From Nicotiana tabacum (taxonomy: Eukaryota; Streptophyta; Magnoliopsida; Solanales; Solanaceae), in assembly GCF_000715075.1 (NCBI RefSeq), contig NC_134087.1, positions 183,117,276-183,181,275 of the forward strand: DNA of 64,000 bases, written 5' to 3'. Numbering within the stretch: the stretch's first letter is position 1; every line of letters begins with the position of its first letter. Positions 33,671-46,460 of the stretch are shown here, piece by piece. The position numbers and the translations under genes were made by a program. The notes below the pieces were generated by a model. It searched no databases and had not been told where the DNA came from. It worked only from the letters and a program-made list of their open reading frames with translations.

Positions 33671-35356
33671 TAGTCAGGATAAATCCATAGGGGGTGGCAT
33701 GGGCCTTGGAGCCATTGATAACCCTGTCCAGTAGCTTGACGTTGAATGCAAGCCAGTTGATTTGCCTTCCACTTTCAAGGCACTCCATCAGAACTAAGTC
33801 CATATAGTTAGAAATGTTCCTTCTTTCCTACCTGGGCAGTATGCACTTTTTGACAAACTCAAAGAAGATTTTGTGTTGTGGCTTCATTTCACTCCACAAA
33901 CTTGGCCTCATTCACTTCTTCAACATCACAGAATCTCCTAGGGATTTCAAGGGCAGGAGGAAGGGAATCCAGACTTGGCCATCTTTGCCTAGTGTAGTCA
34001 TCATATCCCTCAGCAGGGATGTCAAGAATCTCTCCCAGCTTCTCTGCATCGAAGGTCACTTGAACTCTTTTACTTGGCTGGTGACTCTGCCATCCTTGAC
34101 TTCTGCATTTGCCATGAATTCAATGATCTCATTCCTGGCTAGCCTTCCATCCATCTGAAGGACCATGTCCTTCCAACCCTGAACAGCTAGTGCATCAACC
34201 AAACGAACTCTTCCTGGTTCCACCAATCTTTCAGAAATCTTCCCTTCAAAATTTTTCTTTTGCCAAACTTGGCCAGCTTGTCTTGTTCACCATCAGACTC
34301 ACTCTCTTCTTCACCACTCCATTCCTAATCTTCAATAATTCTAACTTGTTTGTTTTTCACTGCAGACCTTGTCCTCTTGGACAATGAAGGTTCAGTAGCC
34401 TTAGACACAGATGAAAACTTCTTGGAAGAAGTCTTGGTCTTTTTGGGCTTGGGGGTCTGAACCTCCATTGTTTTATGTTCATCTTGATGGACCTGTTCCA
34501 TCTCCTCAATAACAACAGCTTCAGATGACTCTGCAACCTTACCTTTTCCTTTATCCATCCTCTTTTTCTTGCTCGCAGCCAAAGCCTTTTGTAATTCACT
34601 CTCACTCTGTTTTACCTTACTTCTTGTGGCTCTTCCCTTTGGCAAGGGAATTTCAGTAGTTGTTGGGGAAGAAACCTTTCTTTTCTTGGAAGGTTTTGCA
34701 GTGCTGGGGGATTTTGGTATTGGAGTTATCCTTTTCTTTAGATCATAACTAGCACCTACTTTCTTCAGAAGGTGTGCAAGGGTCTCCTCAATAGATGAAC
34801 CAGGTTCATCTGCCTGTGAACTTAGATTAACCAACCCTTTAGCAGCCTCCCCTGAACCACTTCCCCCTTGATTTCTTGCCACTTTTTTCCACAATTGCAT
34901 CCACTCCTTTCCCTTTGCCCCTCACATCACTACATACACCCTCTCTCTCTTTTTTGTTTTTCATTTTGATTGTTACCTCATCTCCTTCCCAATTCAGGCA
35001 ATTCCACATTCCTGACTGACCCAACCAAAATAAACCCATTTTCTAAATTTTCAGCCAAAGCAGAATATACCTCAGAAGGGGAGTTTTGAGACTTCTTAGA
35101 GTCAGAAGACCCAGTTCTTTCCCCCTCATTCGCAGATTTGAATGAATCGTCTGAGTTCTCATAATCTTGGGCTTGGCTTGTCTTCAATTTCTCGTTCAAC
35201 TTCTTTGAAAGAGCACCAGTTGCCACTGTTTTGCGAGCAAGCATTTTTACTCGCCTTCTCCTAGGTTCAGGGGTTGTGCTGGGTGGAGGAGGTGTGGAGG
35301 AACTAGAAGGGGAGGGTGGTGGAGGAGTTCCTGGATTATCTTGAGGGTTCGACATT
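33671..35356 (-). pseudogene. Sirevirus envelope-like / plant-transposon-protein ORF, frameshifted
   Basis: The ORF starts at the ATG at 35355 with MSNPQDNPGTPPPPSPSSSS, a Pro/Ser-rich head, then RRRRVKMLARKTVATGALSK and an acidic part (34978-35355). A second piece at 34325-34900 is Lys/Ser-rich (SKKRKVSS, KKKRMDKGKGK). A third decayed part to about 33675 includes EIIEFMANAEVKDGRV and NWLAFNVKLLDRVI. Frames change near 35000 and 34880 and stops lie in the third part. The position after RNase H and the wording match the third ORF of Sireviruses, often called envelope-like. I see no clear signal peptide or membrane anchor, so a true envelope role is not supported; a nuclear basic protein is also possible. 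The end is replaced by the duplicated flank block. Confidence 0.7.
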
Positions 35357-36069
35357 GTAACTGATTTCTTGAGAGAGTTTTTGAGTTAGGCTTTTAGAAG
35401 AGAGAAAAATTAAAAGTGAAATAGATTTTTGACGGTTTGGAATAATGAGGGTGGCATGGGTGATGATGGGTATTTAAAGAAAGAAAACTATTTAATGACT
35501 AACGGCAGCTTTTAGCAGTCAATTAGAGGTCTAATCAACCTGAATTTTCAGGTTGAATGAACGGTTAAACTTCCTTAGATTTTAGGCATTTTATGTGGTT
35601 AGAACTCTAGTAGAGATGAAACTAGTTCAAAAAATAAATGGATAGGATTTACTGATATTTTTGAACATAGGTAGGACTCTACTCATTATTTAAATATTTA
35701 TATTTCTAATTGTGCAGAGTATAGAAAACATACCTCATTATTCAGATGACCAATACTGATGAACAAGGTTCTTCATTTAAAATTCTCTTGATCATGCCTC
35801 AATTTACCAAAATAGAGAAAATTTTGTTAGAGATCAGTGAGTCATATCAATACATGTCACAGGAGTACTATTTACAGTATGAAACTGAGTAAAAATTAAT
35901 CTAGATATTTACACAAGTTCCAGATTTCCTAGCCAAATTTTTTTTCACTCATTTTTTTTTCATTGTGCATTCTGAGCTGGTCCCATTAGGTGATATTAAT
36001 CATCCCTAATTCTAACCTGTTCCTTTCAAAGCTTTCTCCACTCAGTGCTTTAGTAAAGATGTCAGTAAT
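35357..36069 (-). other. Spacer between RNase H and envelope-like ORF
   Basis: The AT-rich 0.7 kb has no ORF. It lies between the RNase H end and the extra ORF, as in other Sireviruses, and may hold the signals that express that ORF. Confidence 0.5.
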
Positions 36070-37941
36070 TTATTTATCAATAGCACAGAATTCTATAGTA
36101 ATCAATCCTTTCTCATAGTTGTCCCTTAAGAAGTGATGCCTAACATCTATGTGCTTAGTCCTCTTATGATGAAATGGGTTTTTGGTCATACTAATAGAAC
36201 TAGTGTTATCACATAAGATAGGGATGCAACCAACTTCAATGCCAAAATCCATTAGCTGCTATTTGATCCATAACAGTTGAGCACAATAAGAGGCAACAAT
36301 AACATACTCAGCCTCAGCAGTGGATAAGGCCACTGAATTCTACTTTTAGTGGCCCATGATACCAGACATGAACAAAGAAAATGAGCCATTCCTGACGTAC
36401 TTTTCCTATCCATAAGGAAAGCTACATAGTCAACATCAGCATATCCTACTAGATTAAAGTTACTACCTTTAGGGTACCAAAGGCAAAGATTAGTAGTGCC
36501 TTTCAAATATCTTAGTATCCTCTTGACAACAATCAAGTGGGATTCCTTAGGATTTCCCGGAAAATGAGCACAAAGCCCTACAGTGAAAACTATGTCAGGT
36601 CTGCTAGCAGTAAGATACAAAAGTGAACCAATCATACCGTTATACAACTTCTGATCAATGGATGAACCAGGTTCATCTATGTCAAATTTTGTGGTTGTTG
36701 CAATGGGTGTGTCTATTTCTTTTGATTCATCCATTTTAAACTTCTTAATCAACTCTTTTACATATTTCTGCTGATGGATCATGGTTCTATTTGGGTTTTA
36801 TTTGATATGTAAGCCTAAGAAAAAGTTTGGCTCACCCATCATACTCACTCCCCATTAATTTGGCAAATTTATTACTCAGTTTGTCAGTGGTTGCCCCAAA
36901 GATTATGTCATCAACATATATTTGTACTACAAGAAGGTCCTTACCTTTTTCTCTCAAGAATAGGGTACTGTCAATTTTACCTCTCTTGTAGCCATGTTCA
37001 AGAAGGAATTTGGACAGTCGTTCATACCATGCTCTAGGAGCCTTCTTTAGTCCATAGAGAGCCTTGTCTAATTTGTACACATGTCCTGGACACTCCTTGC
37101 TCTCAAACCCTGGAGGTTGTTTGACAAGCACTTCTTCCTTTAAGTAGCCATTTAGGAAGGCACTTTTGACATCCATCTGATAAAGAGTAAATTTCATGTG
37201 TGTTGCAAAGGCTATGAGGAGTCTTATTGCTTCCAATCTTGCAACTGGAGCAAAGGTCTCACCATAGTCTAAGCCTTCCTCCTAGCTGTAACCTTGAACC
37301 ACCAATCTTGCCTTGTTCCTTGTAACAGTTCCATCTTCATCAAGCTTATTTCTGAAGACCCATTTAGTGCCAATTACTGATATGTCCTTGGATCTTGGAA
37401 CCAGATGCCAAACTTGACTTTCTTCAAACAGATTGATTTCACCTTGCATTGCATTTACCCAATCTGCATCCTGCAAAGCCTCGACAATATTTTTAGGTTC
37501 AATAATAGATAAGAAGGCATCAAAAGCACACAGATTCTTTAATTGTGATCTAGTTTTAACTCTAGAGGTTGGATAAGTAATTATGTTCTCAATGGGATGA
37601 GAACTTTGATACTTGTAAGGTTTCACAACCAACTGGTTTCTATTTGATGTTTCTCCCATGTTCTGTTGCTGAGGAACAGGCTCATGGACAGGTTCCATTT
37701 GGGGATTAGTTTCAGTTCTTCTTTGCTCAGTTCCCCATGTCAGGTTGCCCTGGATGGAAGTACGTGTTCCATCACATGTTCCTTCTTTTGGTGTAGTTTC
37801 AGCTTGAGCTGTGACTTCACTCAACTCTTTTACCAGCCCAATAGCTTCATCTTCGTATTTGTGTCTCTCAGAAAGAATGTTAGTTTCATTAAAAACTACA
37901 TGTACACTTTCTTCTACACATAAAGTTATTTTGTTGTACAC
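36070..37941 (-). pseudogene. Sirevirus reverse transcriptase and RNase H, broken
   Basis: RT begins in 37282-37941 (ALQDADWVNAMQGEINLFEE, VIGTKWVFRNKLDEDGTVTR), ends in a stop (VVQGYS), and resumes in 36832-37236 with YQMDVKSAFLNGYLKEEV, LYGLKKAPRAWYERL and an intact active-site motif IYVDDIIFGA. A frame change near 36830 leads to 36252-36782 (MIGSLLYLTASRPDIVFTV, YADVDYVAFLMDRKSTSG); another near 36350 leads to the RNase H tail 36070-36252 (CDNTSSISMTKNPFHHKRTK). Copia RT and RNase H copy the element RNA. The catalytic YVDD is kept, but at least four frame or stop faults make it inactive. Confidence 0.9.
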
Positions 37942-39180
37942 CTTATAAGCTTTGCTATATAAGGAATATCCAAGAATACTCCCTCATCACTTCTGGGATC
38001 AAACGTACCTAGGGAGTCCTTTCCATTGTTGTGCACAAAAAACTTGCATCCAAATGCCCTAAGATGGGATATATTTGGTTTACTCCCTTTAAGTAACTCA
38101 TATGGAGTCTTCTCTACAAGAAGTCTAGTCATACACCTATTAATGATGTAACATGCAGTATTTACAGCCTCTGCCTAGAAGCTGTAAGGCGGTTTACTAG
38201 AAAGAAGCATAGTCCTAGCCATATCTTCAAGAGTCTTATTCTTTCTTTCAACTACTCCATTTTGTTGAGGAGTCCTAGGGGTAGAGAAATTATGATATAT
38301 ACCATGCTCGTCACAAAATTCAACAAACTTAGCATTTTTCAATTTAGTTCCATGATCAGACCTAATTGATGCGAGTTGATTTACTAGTTGTTTCTGAGTT
38401 TTTATAACAAAGGTAGTAAACATGTCAAATGGTTCATCCTTAGATGTTAAAAACAATGCCTAAGTCAACCTAGAGTAATCATCAACAAATACCATCACAT
38501 ATTTCTTACCACCTCTGTTCAATGTTCTCATTGGACCACAGAGATCCATATGAACCAGTTCTATCGTCCTGGCCATGTTTACCACTTTCTTGATTTTAAA
38601 AGAGGATCTTACCTGCTTCCCCCTTGCACAAGCCTTACAAACTTTGTCTTCCTTGAACTGGATGTTAGGTAACCCTATCACCAGGTCCTTGGAGACTAAT
38701 TTGTTGAGTTGATTTAGACTTGCATGACCAAGTCTTTTGCGCCACAAGAGGGGATCATTGTCCAACACACTCAAGCAAGTGAGTTCATTTTCCGAAAGAG
38801 TGGATAAATCTACAATGTAAATATTGTTAACTCTTTTTCCCTGCAAAACAATCTTGTCAGTGGTAAGATTAATCACAAAACATTTAGTAGAGGTGAATGC
38901 TAGCAGGTTACCTCTGTCACACAGTTGTGATACATTGATTAGGCTATATTTCAAGCCATATATCAAGTAGACATTCTCAATGGAATGTGACTCTGTCTTA
39001 CCTACCTTTCCAACGCCATTGATATCACCTTTCTTCTATTTCCAAGGAGACATTACCTCCTTTTAAGTCCTCAAGTGAAAGGAACTAGTTCTTATTTCCA
39101 GTCATATGCTTTGAGCAACCACTATCCATGTGTCATATTTGGCTACTTCCCTTTACTTGGACCTACAAAACAAAATTAGG
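37926..39180 (-). pseudogene. Sirevirus protease and integrase, broken
   Basis: The protease active-site phrase MDSGCSKHMTG reads on the minus strand near 39109-39141, followed by stops. The GAG-pre-integrase zinc region and the start of the integrase core are in 38460-38966: LWRKRLGHASLNQLNKLVSK (first His of HHCC changed to Arg), CKACARGKQ, then HMDLCGPM and VFVDDYSRLT. TAG at 38460-38462 breaks it. The core continues in 38175-38456 with SDHGTKLKN and TPRTPQQNGVVERKNKTLED. The C-terminal part is 37926-38132. In the family the protease cuts the polyprotein and the integrase inserts the cDNA. Confidence 0.85.
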
Positions 39181-40581
39181 GGTCTGTCTTAGGAACCCAA
39201 ACTAGTTTGGGTCCCTTTCTATAGGCAAAGGGGTGAATTAAATTCTGTTTAGCCCATCCAGGCAGCCTATTTTTCTCTTGAACAAAGGTTTTGTTATTTT
39301 GACTGGCCTTTTCTTTTGCATTACATTCACTTTTGTAATAACCAGTCTTGCCACAGTGTGTACAAATTTTGTTCTCAGGAAGTGTGATGTACTTGCTTTT
39401 GGGATCCCACTTAGGTGTTGGGGTCCCATAGAGAAGTCCTCTCTTATTGCTACGGTGGTGCTCTTGTAGCCATGATAGTGCATCAGATGACTTATTCAAT
39501 TTGCAAATTTTGTCTAGTTCATGCTTCACCTTGCCTAGATATTCCTTTAGGACTCTTATCTACTCATCTTTCTTGTATACCTCATCATTCATTTTTCCTA
39601 AATTGTTTCTACGGTGAGATGTGTGTGATCAACTTTCTTCTTACATGTTCCTAATTTTAGTTTTAAATTTTCAAACCTAAGTTCTAAGACAGTGGTGTCA
39701 AGTTCAAGAACCTGGTTCTTCAACTCAGTATTTTTACTATCACTTTCACTATCCCTAAGTTCCAGATTTTTGCACTTGGCTTTTAGGATCACACATTCCC
39801 TAGACAACTGTTCCTTCTCAGTGTTTATGACCTCAGACTCATCAATGAAGACTAGTAGTAATTCAGATAGCATTTCTTTAGATAAAAAATTGATCTTGTC
39901 TTTGAGATGAATCACACTTACCTCTTATTCATCGTCTGATTCTCCAATGGCCATAAGTGCTTGTTCATCTCTAGTTTTATCTTCTGAATCCTCATCTGAG
40001 CTTTCTTCCCAAGAAGCAACCATAGCCTTTGTTGATCCTTTGTTCTTCTTGGGTTGAACTTGTTCTTTCTTCTTATTTCTTCGTTCAGCCTTTTCCTTCT
40101 TCCATTCAACTTCCCACTGCGGACAATTCTTGATCATGTGGTCAGTCTTACAACATTTGTAGCCGCCCTCGTTGGTCTATTTTTCAGGAGCCCTTGGTTT
40201 GTTCAAGGTTTCACCTCTTAAAGAACCCTTTCCTCTCATTAGGTACTTCTTGAAATCCCTTATGATCATCGCAACTTCATCATCCTCTAAGTTTGCACCT
40301 TCAGTTATCCTGAGAGCCATGCTTCTTTCCTTCTGGGGTGCATCCATCTTCATGGTTTGCCTTCTCAGTTCATAGGCAGTGAGATTTCAAATCACCTAAT
40401 CCAACTTGAGAGTAGCAATGTTTTTTGATTCCTGAATATTAGTGATTTTGCTTTCCCAAGTTACTAGCAAGACCCTTGTCAAGATTTTCTTGACCTTGTC
40501 TTCTTCAAGGATAATTCTTCCAAGAGACTTAAGTTCATTTGTTAGTGTTGAGAACCTTGTGTACATCTCTTGGATAGTTTC
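39176..40581 (-). pseudogene. Sirevirus gag, C-terminal two thirds
   Basis: Reading left from the gypsy insertion at 40581: TIQEMYTRFSTLTNELKSL continues the gag begun at 50606-51038. Next come KYLMRGKGSLRGETLNKP, a stop near 40180, and a zinc knuckle with its first Cys changed (KCCKTDHMIKNC) near 40120. A basic and acidic part (39918-40137), a coiled-coil part (39598-39915) and a second knuckle-like CTHCGKTGYYKSEC (His changed to Tyr, about 39340) follow. Frames change several times. Sireviruses are known for long gag proteins with coiled coils. This copy cannot make capsid protein. Confidence 0.8.
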
Positions 40582-43507
40582 TGTAACGATCCGACCGGTC
40601 GTTTTGAGATTTTGCACTTTTCTCTCTAGTTCTCGGGCATGACTAGACCCGTGTGATGTATTATGACTTATGTAAATCATCGGTTTTGGTATTCAGGGTA
40701 ATCAGAGTAAATTTGGGAGAACAGTTCTCAGTTTGAAGCTTGAAATTTGGTTAGCTCTGTTAGACTTATTAATAGATGACCTCAAAATGGAGTTTTTATG
40801 ATTTGGTTAGCTCTGTTAGATGATTTGGGACTTAGGAGCATCGTCGTAATGTGTTTTGGAGGTCCACGAAAGGTTTACGCTTGAATTGGCGAAATTGAGA
40901 TTTTTGGCGTTTTCTAGTTAGTAGGCAAGATTTTGATAGAAGGGTCGGAATGGAATTCCAGAAGTTGGAGTAGGTCTGTTGTGTCATTTGTGACATGTGT
41001 TCAAAATTTCAGGTCATTCGGATGAGGTTTGGTAAGCTTTTTGATCGAAAGCGGAATTTGGAAGTTCTTGGGATTTTTAGGCTTGAATCCGATGTGATTT
41101 TGATGTTTGGATGTTGTTTTGAGTGTTGTGAAGGTTGGGACAAGTTTGAATGATGTTATGTGATATGTTGGCATGTTTGGTTGAGGTCCCGAGGGCCTCA
41201 GGTGAGTTTCGGGTGGTCAATCGGACCATTTCATGTTGTGAAAAATTGCAGAATTACTGCTGTTGGTGTTGCAGATTCTTTACCTTCGCGTTTGTGATGT
41301 ATGTCCCGTATTCGCGAAGGGTTAAGGTGCAAGGATTTGGAGTTGTCCTTCGCGTTCACGAAGATGGTTCTGCGATCGCGAAGGTGTGGGGTCTATGTTC
41401 ATCGCGTTCACGAGGCTCAGGTCACGTTCGCATAGAGGAAGAAGGATAGCTGGGTCCCCAATGCATTAATTGTACGCGTTCGCGTAGTAGGGGGCGCGTT
41501 CGTGTAGTGTTGAGTGTGTTGTGCATCACATTCGTGAGAGGTTTCTCACGTTCACATAGAAGAAATTCCAGTCAGTAAAGCAATGTGATTCGCGAACGCG
41601 AGGGATATGCCACGTTCACGATGAAGGAATGTCTGCGCAGACCGTTTATATTTTAAAATCGAGGGTTTAAGTCCAATATCATAAAAGCCATTGGAGAGCT
41701 CGGGAGAAGGAGAAATTTGAGGGGATTTTCAGTGGAGCTATTGGGGTAAGTATTCTTCACTCATATTTGGTTTAATTCCATGATTTAGTCTTGAATTTCA
41801 TCATTTAATTTGAGAAATTAGAGTGGAAATTGGGGGAAAATGGAAGAAAAGTTTGAGAATTCTCTTGGGGATTTGAATGGGCAATTGAGGTCGGATTTGG
41901 ATGAATTTGATATGGGTAGACTCGTGAGAGGATGAGGATTTTATTGATGTGATTTTTATCGGATTCTGAGACGTGGGCCTGGGGGTCGAGTTTGATTAAT
42001 TTTGGGATTTTTTATGTAAATTGGATATTTTCGAGTGGGCTTTTTTCCCTTAGCATATTTTAATAGTTATGTTCTGATTGTGGCTAGATTTGGAGCATAC
42101 GGAGGTCGATTCATGAGGGCAAAGGCATTGCGGGCTAGAGTTTGGACCGGATCGAGGTGAGTAATAATTGTAAATGTTGTCATGAGGGTATGAAACCTCG
42201 GATTGCACATCGTTGTGATATATTGAGGTGTCGCACACGCTAGATGACGACCGTGGGGTCGTGTACTATTGGGGATTGTGACTTAGTCCATCCCGAATGA
42301 CTGTTTTACCGTGTATTTGATTGAAAACTATTTGCTATCATCATGTTTTGGGCTGAATGCCATATTTGGGCCTCGTGCCAACTATTTGAACTCTTAGGAG
42401 ATTTTTATTAATATTTCCTCACTGTTTTGAATTTACACTTGAACTCAGTCATTCTATATTCTACTGTTTTCAAAACGAAGCCATGTTTACTCTGCTTTAA
42501 CACTTAAAATGATATTTCAAATGATATTTTGGGCTGAGCATCATTTTTAGTATTGCCCGAATGGCTTTTGAGATTCTGATTGAGTAAGGCCAACGGCCTA
42601 TGTTGTGAGGAAACACCTGATTATGATTAAGAGCTTGAGGGCCTAAGATTTGTACGCCACAAGGTGGCTTGTTGATATGAGGCTGAGAGCTTAGTGATGC
42701 TGCCACAAGATGGCTTGATATTGCGCTTGGGCCGTAAGGGGCCCCTCCAAGAGTCTGCACACCTCCAATGAGCGCGGGTACCCATTGTTATATGAGATAT
42801 AGCCCGAGGGGCTAGTGATTGTTCCATGATATTGCCCGAGGGGCGGATTCTATTGACATTGTGCCCGAGGGGCGGATTCTTATGTGTTTATCTGTTCTAG
42901 CTGCTTTGCATTTAACTGCTTAACTGTTAAAAAGGAATTTCTAAAGAAGCTTAAACTGAACTAAAGTAGATTTACATATTTCCACTATTTCATTGTTTTT
43001 ACTGGTTTTTACTGCTTCTTTATAGCCTGTTGACTTGCTTTTACATAATTTCTTATCGCTTAGTCTTCATTTATTATTATTACTCACTAAGTCGGAGTAC
43101 TCACATTACTCCCTGCACCTTGTGTGCAGATTCAAGTATTTCTGAACCAGGTAGTGGGTATTGGTTGATTAGAGGCAGAGTCATCAGAGTTTAGCAAGGT
43201 AGTTGCCGACGTTCGCAGCATTGCTTTTCTCCCTCTAGATTTCATTAGACTGTATTTAGTACATTTTAGACTTTTCGTTGTATTTAGACCTTAGTAGATG
43301 CTCGTGACTTGTGACACCCCGATGTCGGGCTGTATTTATTTCCGCACATGTTCTATTTTGCTAAATTTATACTTGTTGGGTTTTTATTCTTATAAATGAC
43401 TTAAATTGACTCATTAAATTAGTAAAAATCTAGTTGGAAATTATGCCGGCTGGCCTTGTCTTGACGAGAGGCGCCATCATGACCGGGTCTGGTTTGGGGT
43501 CGTAACA
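40582..43507 (+). repeat. 5' LTR of nested gypsy element
   Basis: It matches 47701-50605 along its length. A local change at 40746-40763 repeats 40802-40819 (GGTTAGCTCTGTTAGA) where the right LTR reads otherwise. CpG words in 41275-41640 are more eroded than in the right LTR. The open frame 41150-41449 lies within the LTR and is not a gene. Confidence 0.95.
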
Positions 43508-43510
43508 AGT

Positions 43511-43522
43511 TGGTATCAGAGC
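43511..43522 (+). other. Primer binding site, initiator tRNA-Met type
   Basis: TGGTATCAGAGC starts three bases after the 5' LTR end. Confidence 0.9.
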
Positions 43523-45853
43523 CTAGGTTACATAGGTCTCACCAGTCATGAGCAGGTTTAGTAGAGTCTCGTGGATCAGTACAGAGACATCTGTACTTAT
43601 CCTCGGGAGGCTGCAGAACCTTTAGGAAAAACTTCACATTCTTGAATTCTTATCATGCATCCTTGATTCAGCTTGAAATGTAACTCTTTGAATTCCTTCC
43701 ACGCGTTCGCATGCGCGCATGAGTGCTTTGTATCAGATGTGCATCAATAGCTTGTGATTCCCTGATTAAGGGCAAGATGTGATCTTTGTGTGTTGAAATT
43801 GGGCCAGTCTGGAGGACTCGAGGCTAGATTTTTGCCTATAGCTTGAGCACCAAGGTGTTGATTGTGTGAGCACGTGTTTCTGAACTTATATGTTTGGTAG
43901 TGTCCCTATTAGTAGAAGTGATGACTGGATGGCTATGTGATGAGTATGTTATGACTGTGAGATGTATTCATATGATTGGGAAGTGATGAGAAGGGGCTTC
44001 TGAAGGATAGAAGAACTATTAGGTGCTTGATTTCCATATTTATTTGAGGTATAGCCCCGAGTTATTGGGGTGTGAAGAATCTTTTCATGTTTTCTAGTTG
44101 GGGGAGTGAAGTGGATTTCATGTTGTGATATGAGTTTAGACTCAGGAACATTAAGTGACTGCTAGAAGGGTATAAAGAGATGTTAGTTGAGGCAAAGTAG
44201 GTGGGTTATCTCCTACAGATTGTTCTGAAGTTTGCGTAATCCTTTATGTCATTTATTGGAACATCTCTGTTACCAGGGAAATATATTTGTTGCAATTCAA
44301 ATTTGGGTCACCTAAGGGATTGGGTTTAACTGTTATGAGAGTGAATGCGAGATTTGTAGAAGATTTAAAGTACCAGATGGTCTGTGTTTCACGAGCTTAT
44401 GAAGGATTGAGTTTAACCTCACTATGGTATTATGGCAGCAATAGAGTATATGCGTTATGCATTATTGTGTGTGTTTTGATCTATGGCTTCGAGCCAAGTA
44501 GGGGAGTTTGCTATTGATTAGTTGGTTGCACGATTATATGCTATGTTGGTTCCAGTTTGAGGCGTACAGGTGAATCGGTTATGGCCTACGGAGATTGAGA
44601 CCGAGATGGCTCGAGTAAAGGAAAGTTTGACAAAGTTTATGTTACTTCATAGGTGTATGAGAATCACGGAATGTCTTGAGTGGTTATTGGTAAATAATGC
44701 TCGGTGCATAGGGCAGGAAGTTGCTTGGTTGCATTAAGGTGGGGTTACATTCTGCGGTGTTAGAGTGCTAATGAGGCATAGGTTGTTCGGTTCATTTGAT
44801 CAGGCTAATTGCAGCTTGAGTAGAGTGGATGACTCTAGAGCATGGTTCTAATGTGTTCAAGATTTCATATGTGTTAATGGGAGATTTCAAGTGTATATTT
44901 TGGTTAGGAACTAAGGTTTGCATTGGAGGGTGTCAAGACTTGTGTCATTCTACATCAATTATGGGATTCTATATATATCAGTGTTAGGAAGGTAATGGTT
45001 TCGGATTGGCAGGAAGTCTCGTCGGGGTAGGTATTTTGGATGTGGTGTTTTTGGGAATATTTAAGAAAGTATTCAGCGGCTTATAAGCCTTAGACAGTGT
45101 GGCTTTATGCTTGGGTATCGTGTGGTGAGTCTGGGTTGAGGAATGGTGGTGTTATAGCAAGAAGAAGTATCAAGTTGAAGGTAAATCAGAAGGAACTTGG
45201 ATATATGGGATAGCTTGGTAGTAGGCCGGATCAGCATGGTAGGATATGATTAGTTCATTGGATGCCTACAAGGTAATGAGTCTCTACAGATGTTTTCGCG
45301 GCAATTCTCTTGGGTTTTAGCGACCTGCGTAGCTAGGTTAAGTTAGAAGGATTTAGCCCAGATGGTTTAGTTTTGAGCAAATGGAATTCGCAGAGTTCTT
45401 GATGGTTTCTACCACGGTTAGAGATGCATATTTTCTACGAGTACAAGAAACATGGGTTGTGTAGTGATTTTCTTCTAGATAGGATCAATGGAAAGTTCTT
45501 GGCTAGTTGAGTACATAGTTGCTTGTGGCTCGAAAGGGATATGAAGTTCTCGTGTTTATCCTAGGATAGTATGGTACATGCGGTATGTTATGGAGGATTG
45601 AGATTTGCGAGTGTAAGGTTACGGTTCAGTTCCGAAAGGAAGGTCATAAAAATTCTTAGACAGCACGGGCAATTTCAGATGATTAAGGCAATGGTATTAC
45701 TAATTGGTATGACTTGATGAGGGTATACGTTTCAGAGAAAGGGCTATGTGATTGAGTTGATGATACTTCATTAGTATTGTGGCACTCTCTTGTTGGATCA
45801 ACCGCTAATATTCGAGTACCTCTCGAGGAATGATTGAGTGTTAGAGGTGTGTT
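43523..45853 (+). other. Interior without recognisable gene
   Basis: It occupies the place of gag, but no zinc knuckle or gag phrase is visible. The longest frame (44287-44517, 76 codons) resembles nothing known. GT-rich text with many stops suggests an old scrambled interior. Confidence 0.55.
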
Positions 45854-46460
45854 GTGTATTCGGACGGCAGAATTGGGATCGGATATGGTGATTCGCGTGC
45901 GGTATGGATTTGGAGACTGAGAGTTCTCATAGACATGTCAGGTCGTGGTTGTAGGTCGCACGTATCAGCACTATATAATATCTATCAGGGTTTAGAGACC
46001 CGAGTGGATATTTTGTTGCTTAGTGTGTTAGATTTTGATGTAATATTGGGTATAGACTGGTTGTCTCCGTGTCATGTTATTCTTGTTTATTGCACCAAGA
46101 CGGCGACGTTGGATATGTCGGGGATGCCATAGATTGAGCGACGAGGTTCGACGGATTATGTTCCTAATAGGGTGGTGTCATTTTTGAAGACCCATCATAT
46201 GGTCGGGAAGGGTTGTCTATCCTATTTAGCCTTCGTGACGAATGATAGTGCAGAGACTCCCACTACTGGTTCTGTTCTAGTGGTGAGGGACTTTTTTAGA
46301 TATGTTTTCTGCTGCCGGGCATGTTGCCGGATAGGGTTGTTGATTTCTGTATTGATTTTGTGTTGGGCACCGTAATGTGTGGCACCGACGGAGTTAGAGG
46401 AGTTGAAGGAGCAGCTTCAGGAACTCCTTAATAAGGGATTCATTAGTAGACCTATATGGA
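45854..46460 (+). pseudogene. Relic of gypsy protease/RT start
   Basis: DFDVILGIDWLSPCHVILVY (in 45854-46132) is the conserved region after the protease active site in Tekay/Del-type pol. After TAG at 46130 a linker phrase follows, and near 46384-46440 APTELEELKEQLQELLNKGF is the conserved start of RT. The protease active site and the rest of RT cannot be found. This is the only visible pol remnant, so the element depended on others for movement. Confidence 0.7.

Noticed and set aside
41150..41449. 99-codon frame in the 5' LTR (and its copy near 48266-48490)
   Set aside because: It lies wholly in LTR DNA, spans the CpG-word zone, and is not kept open at the same length in the other LTR.
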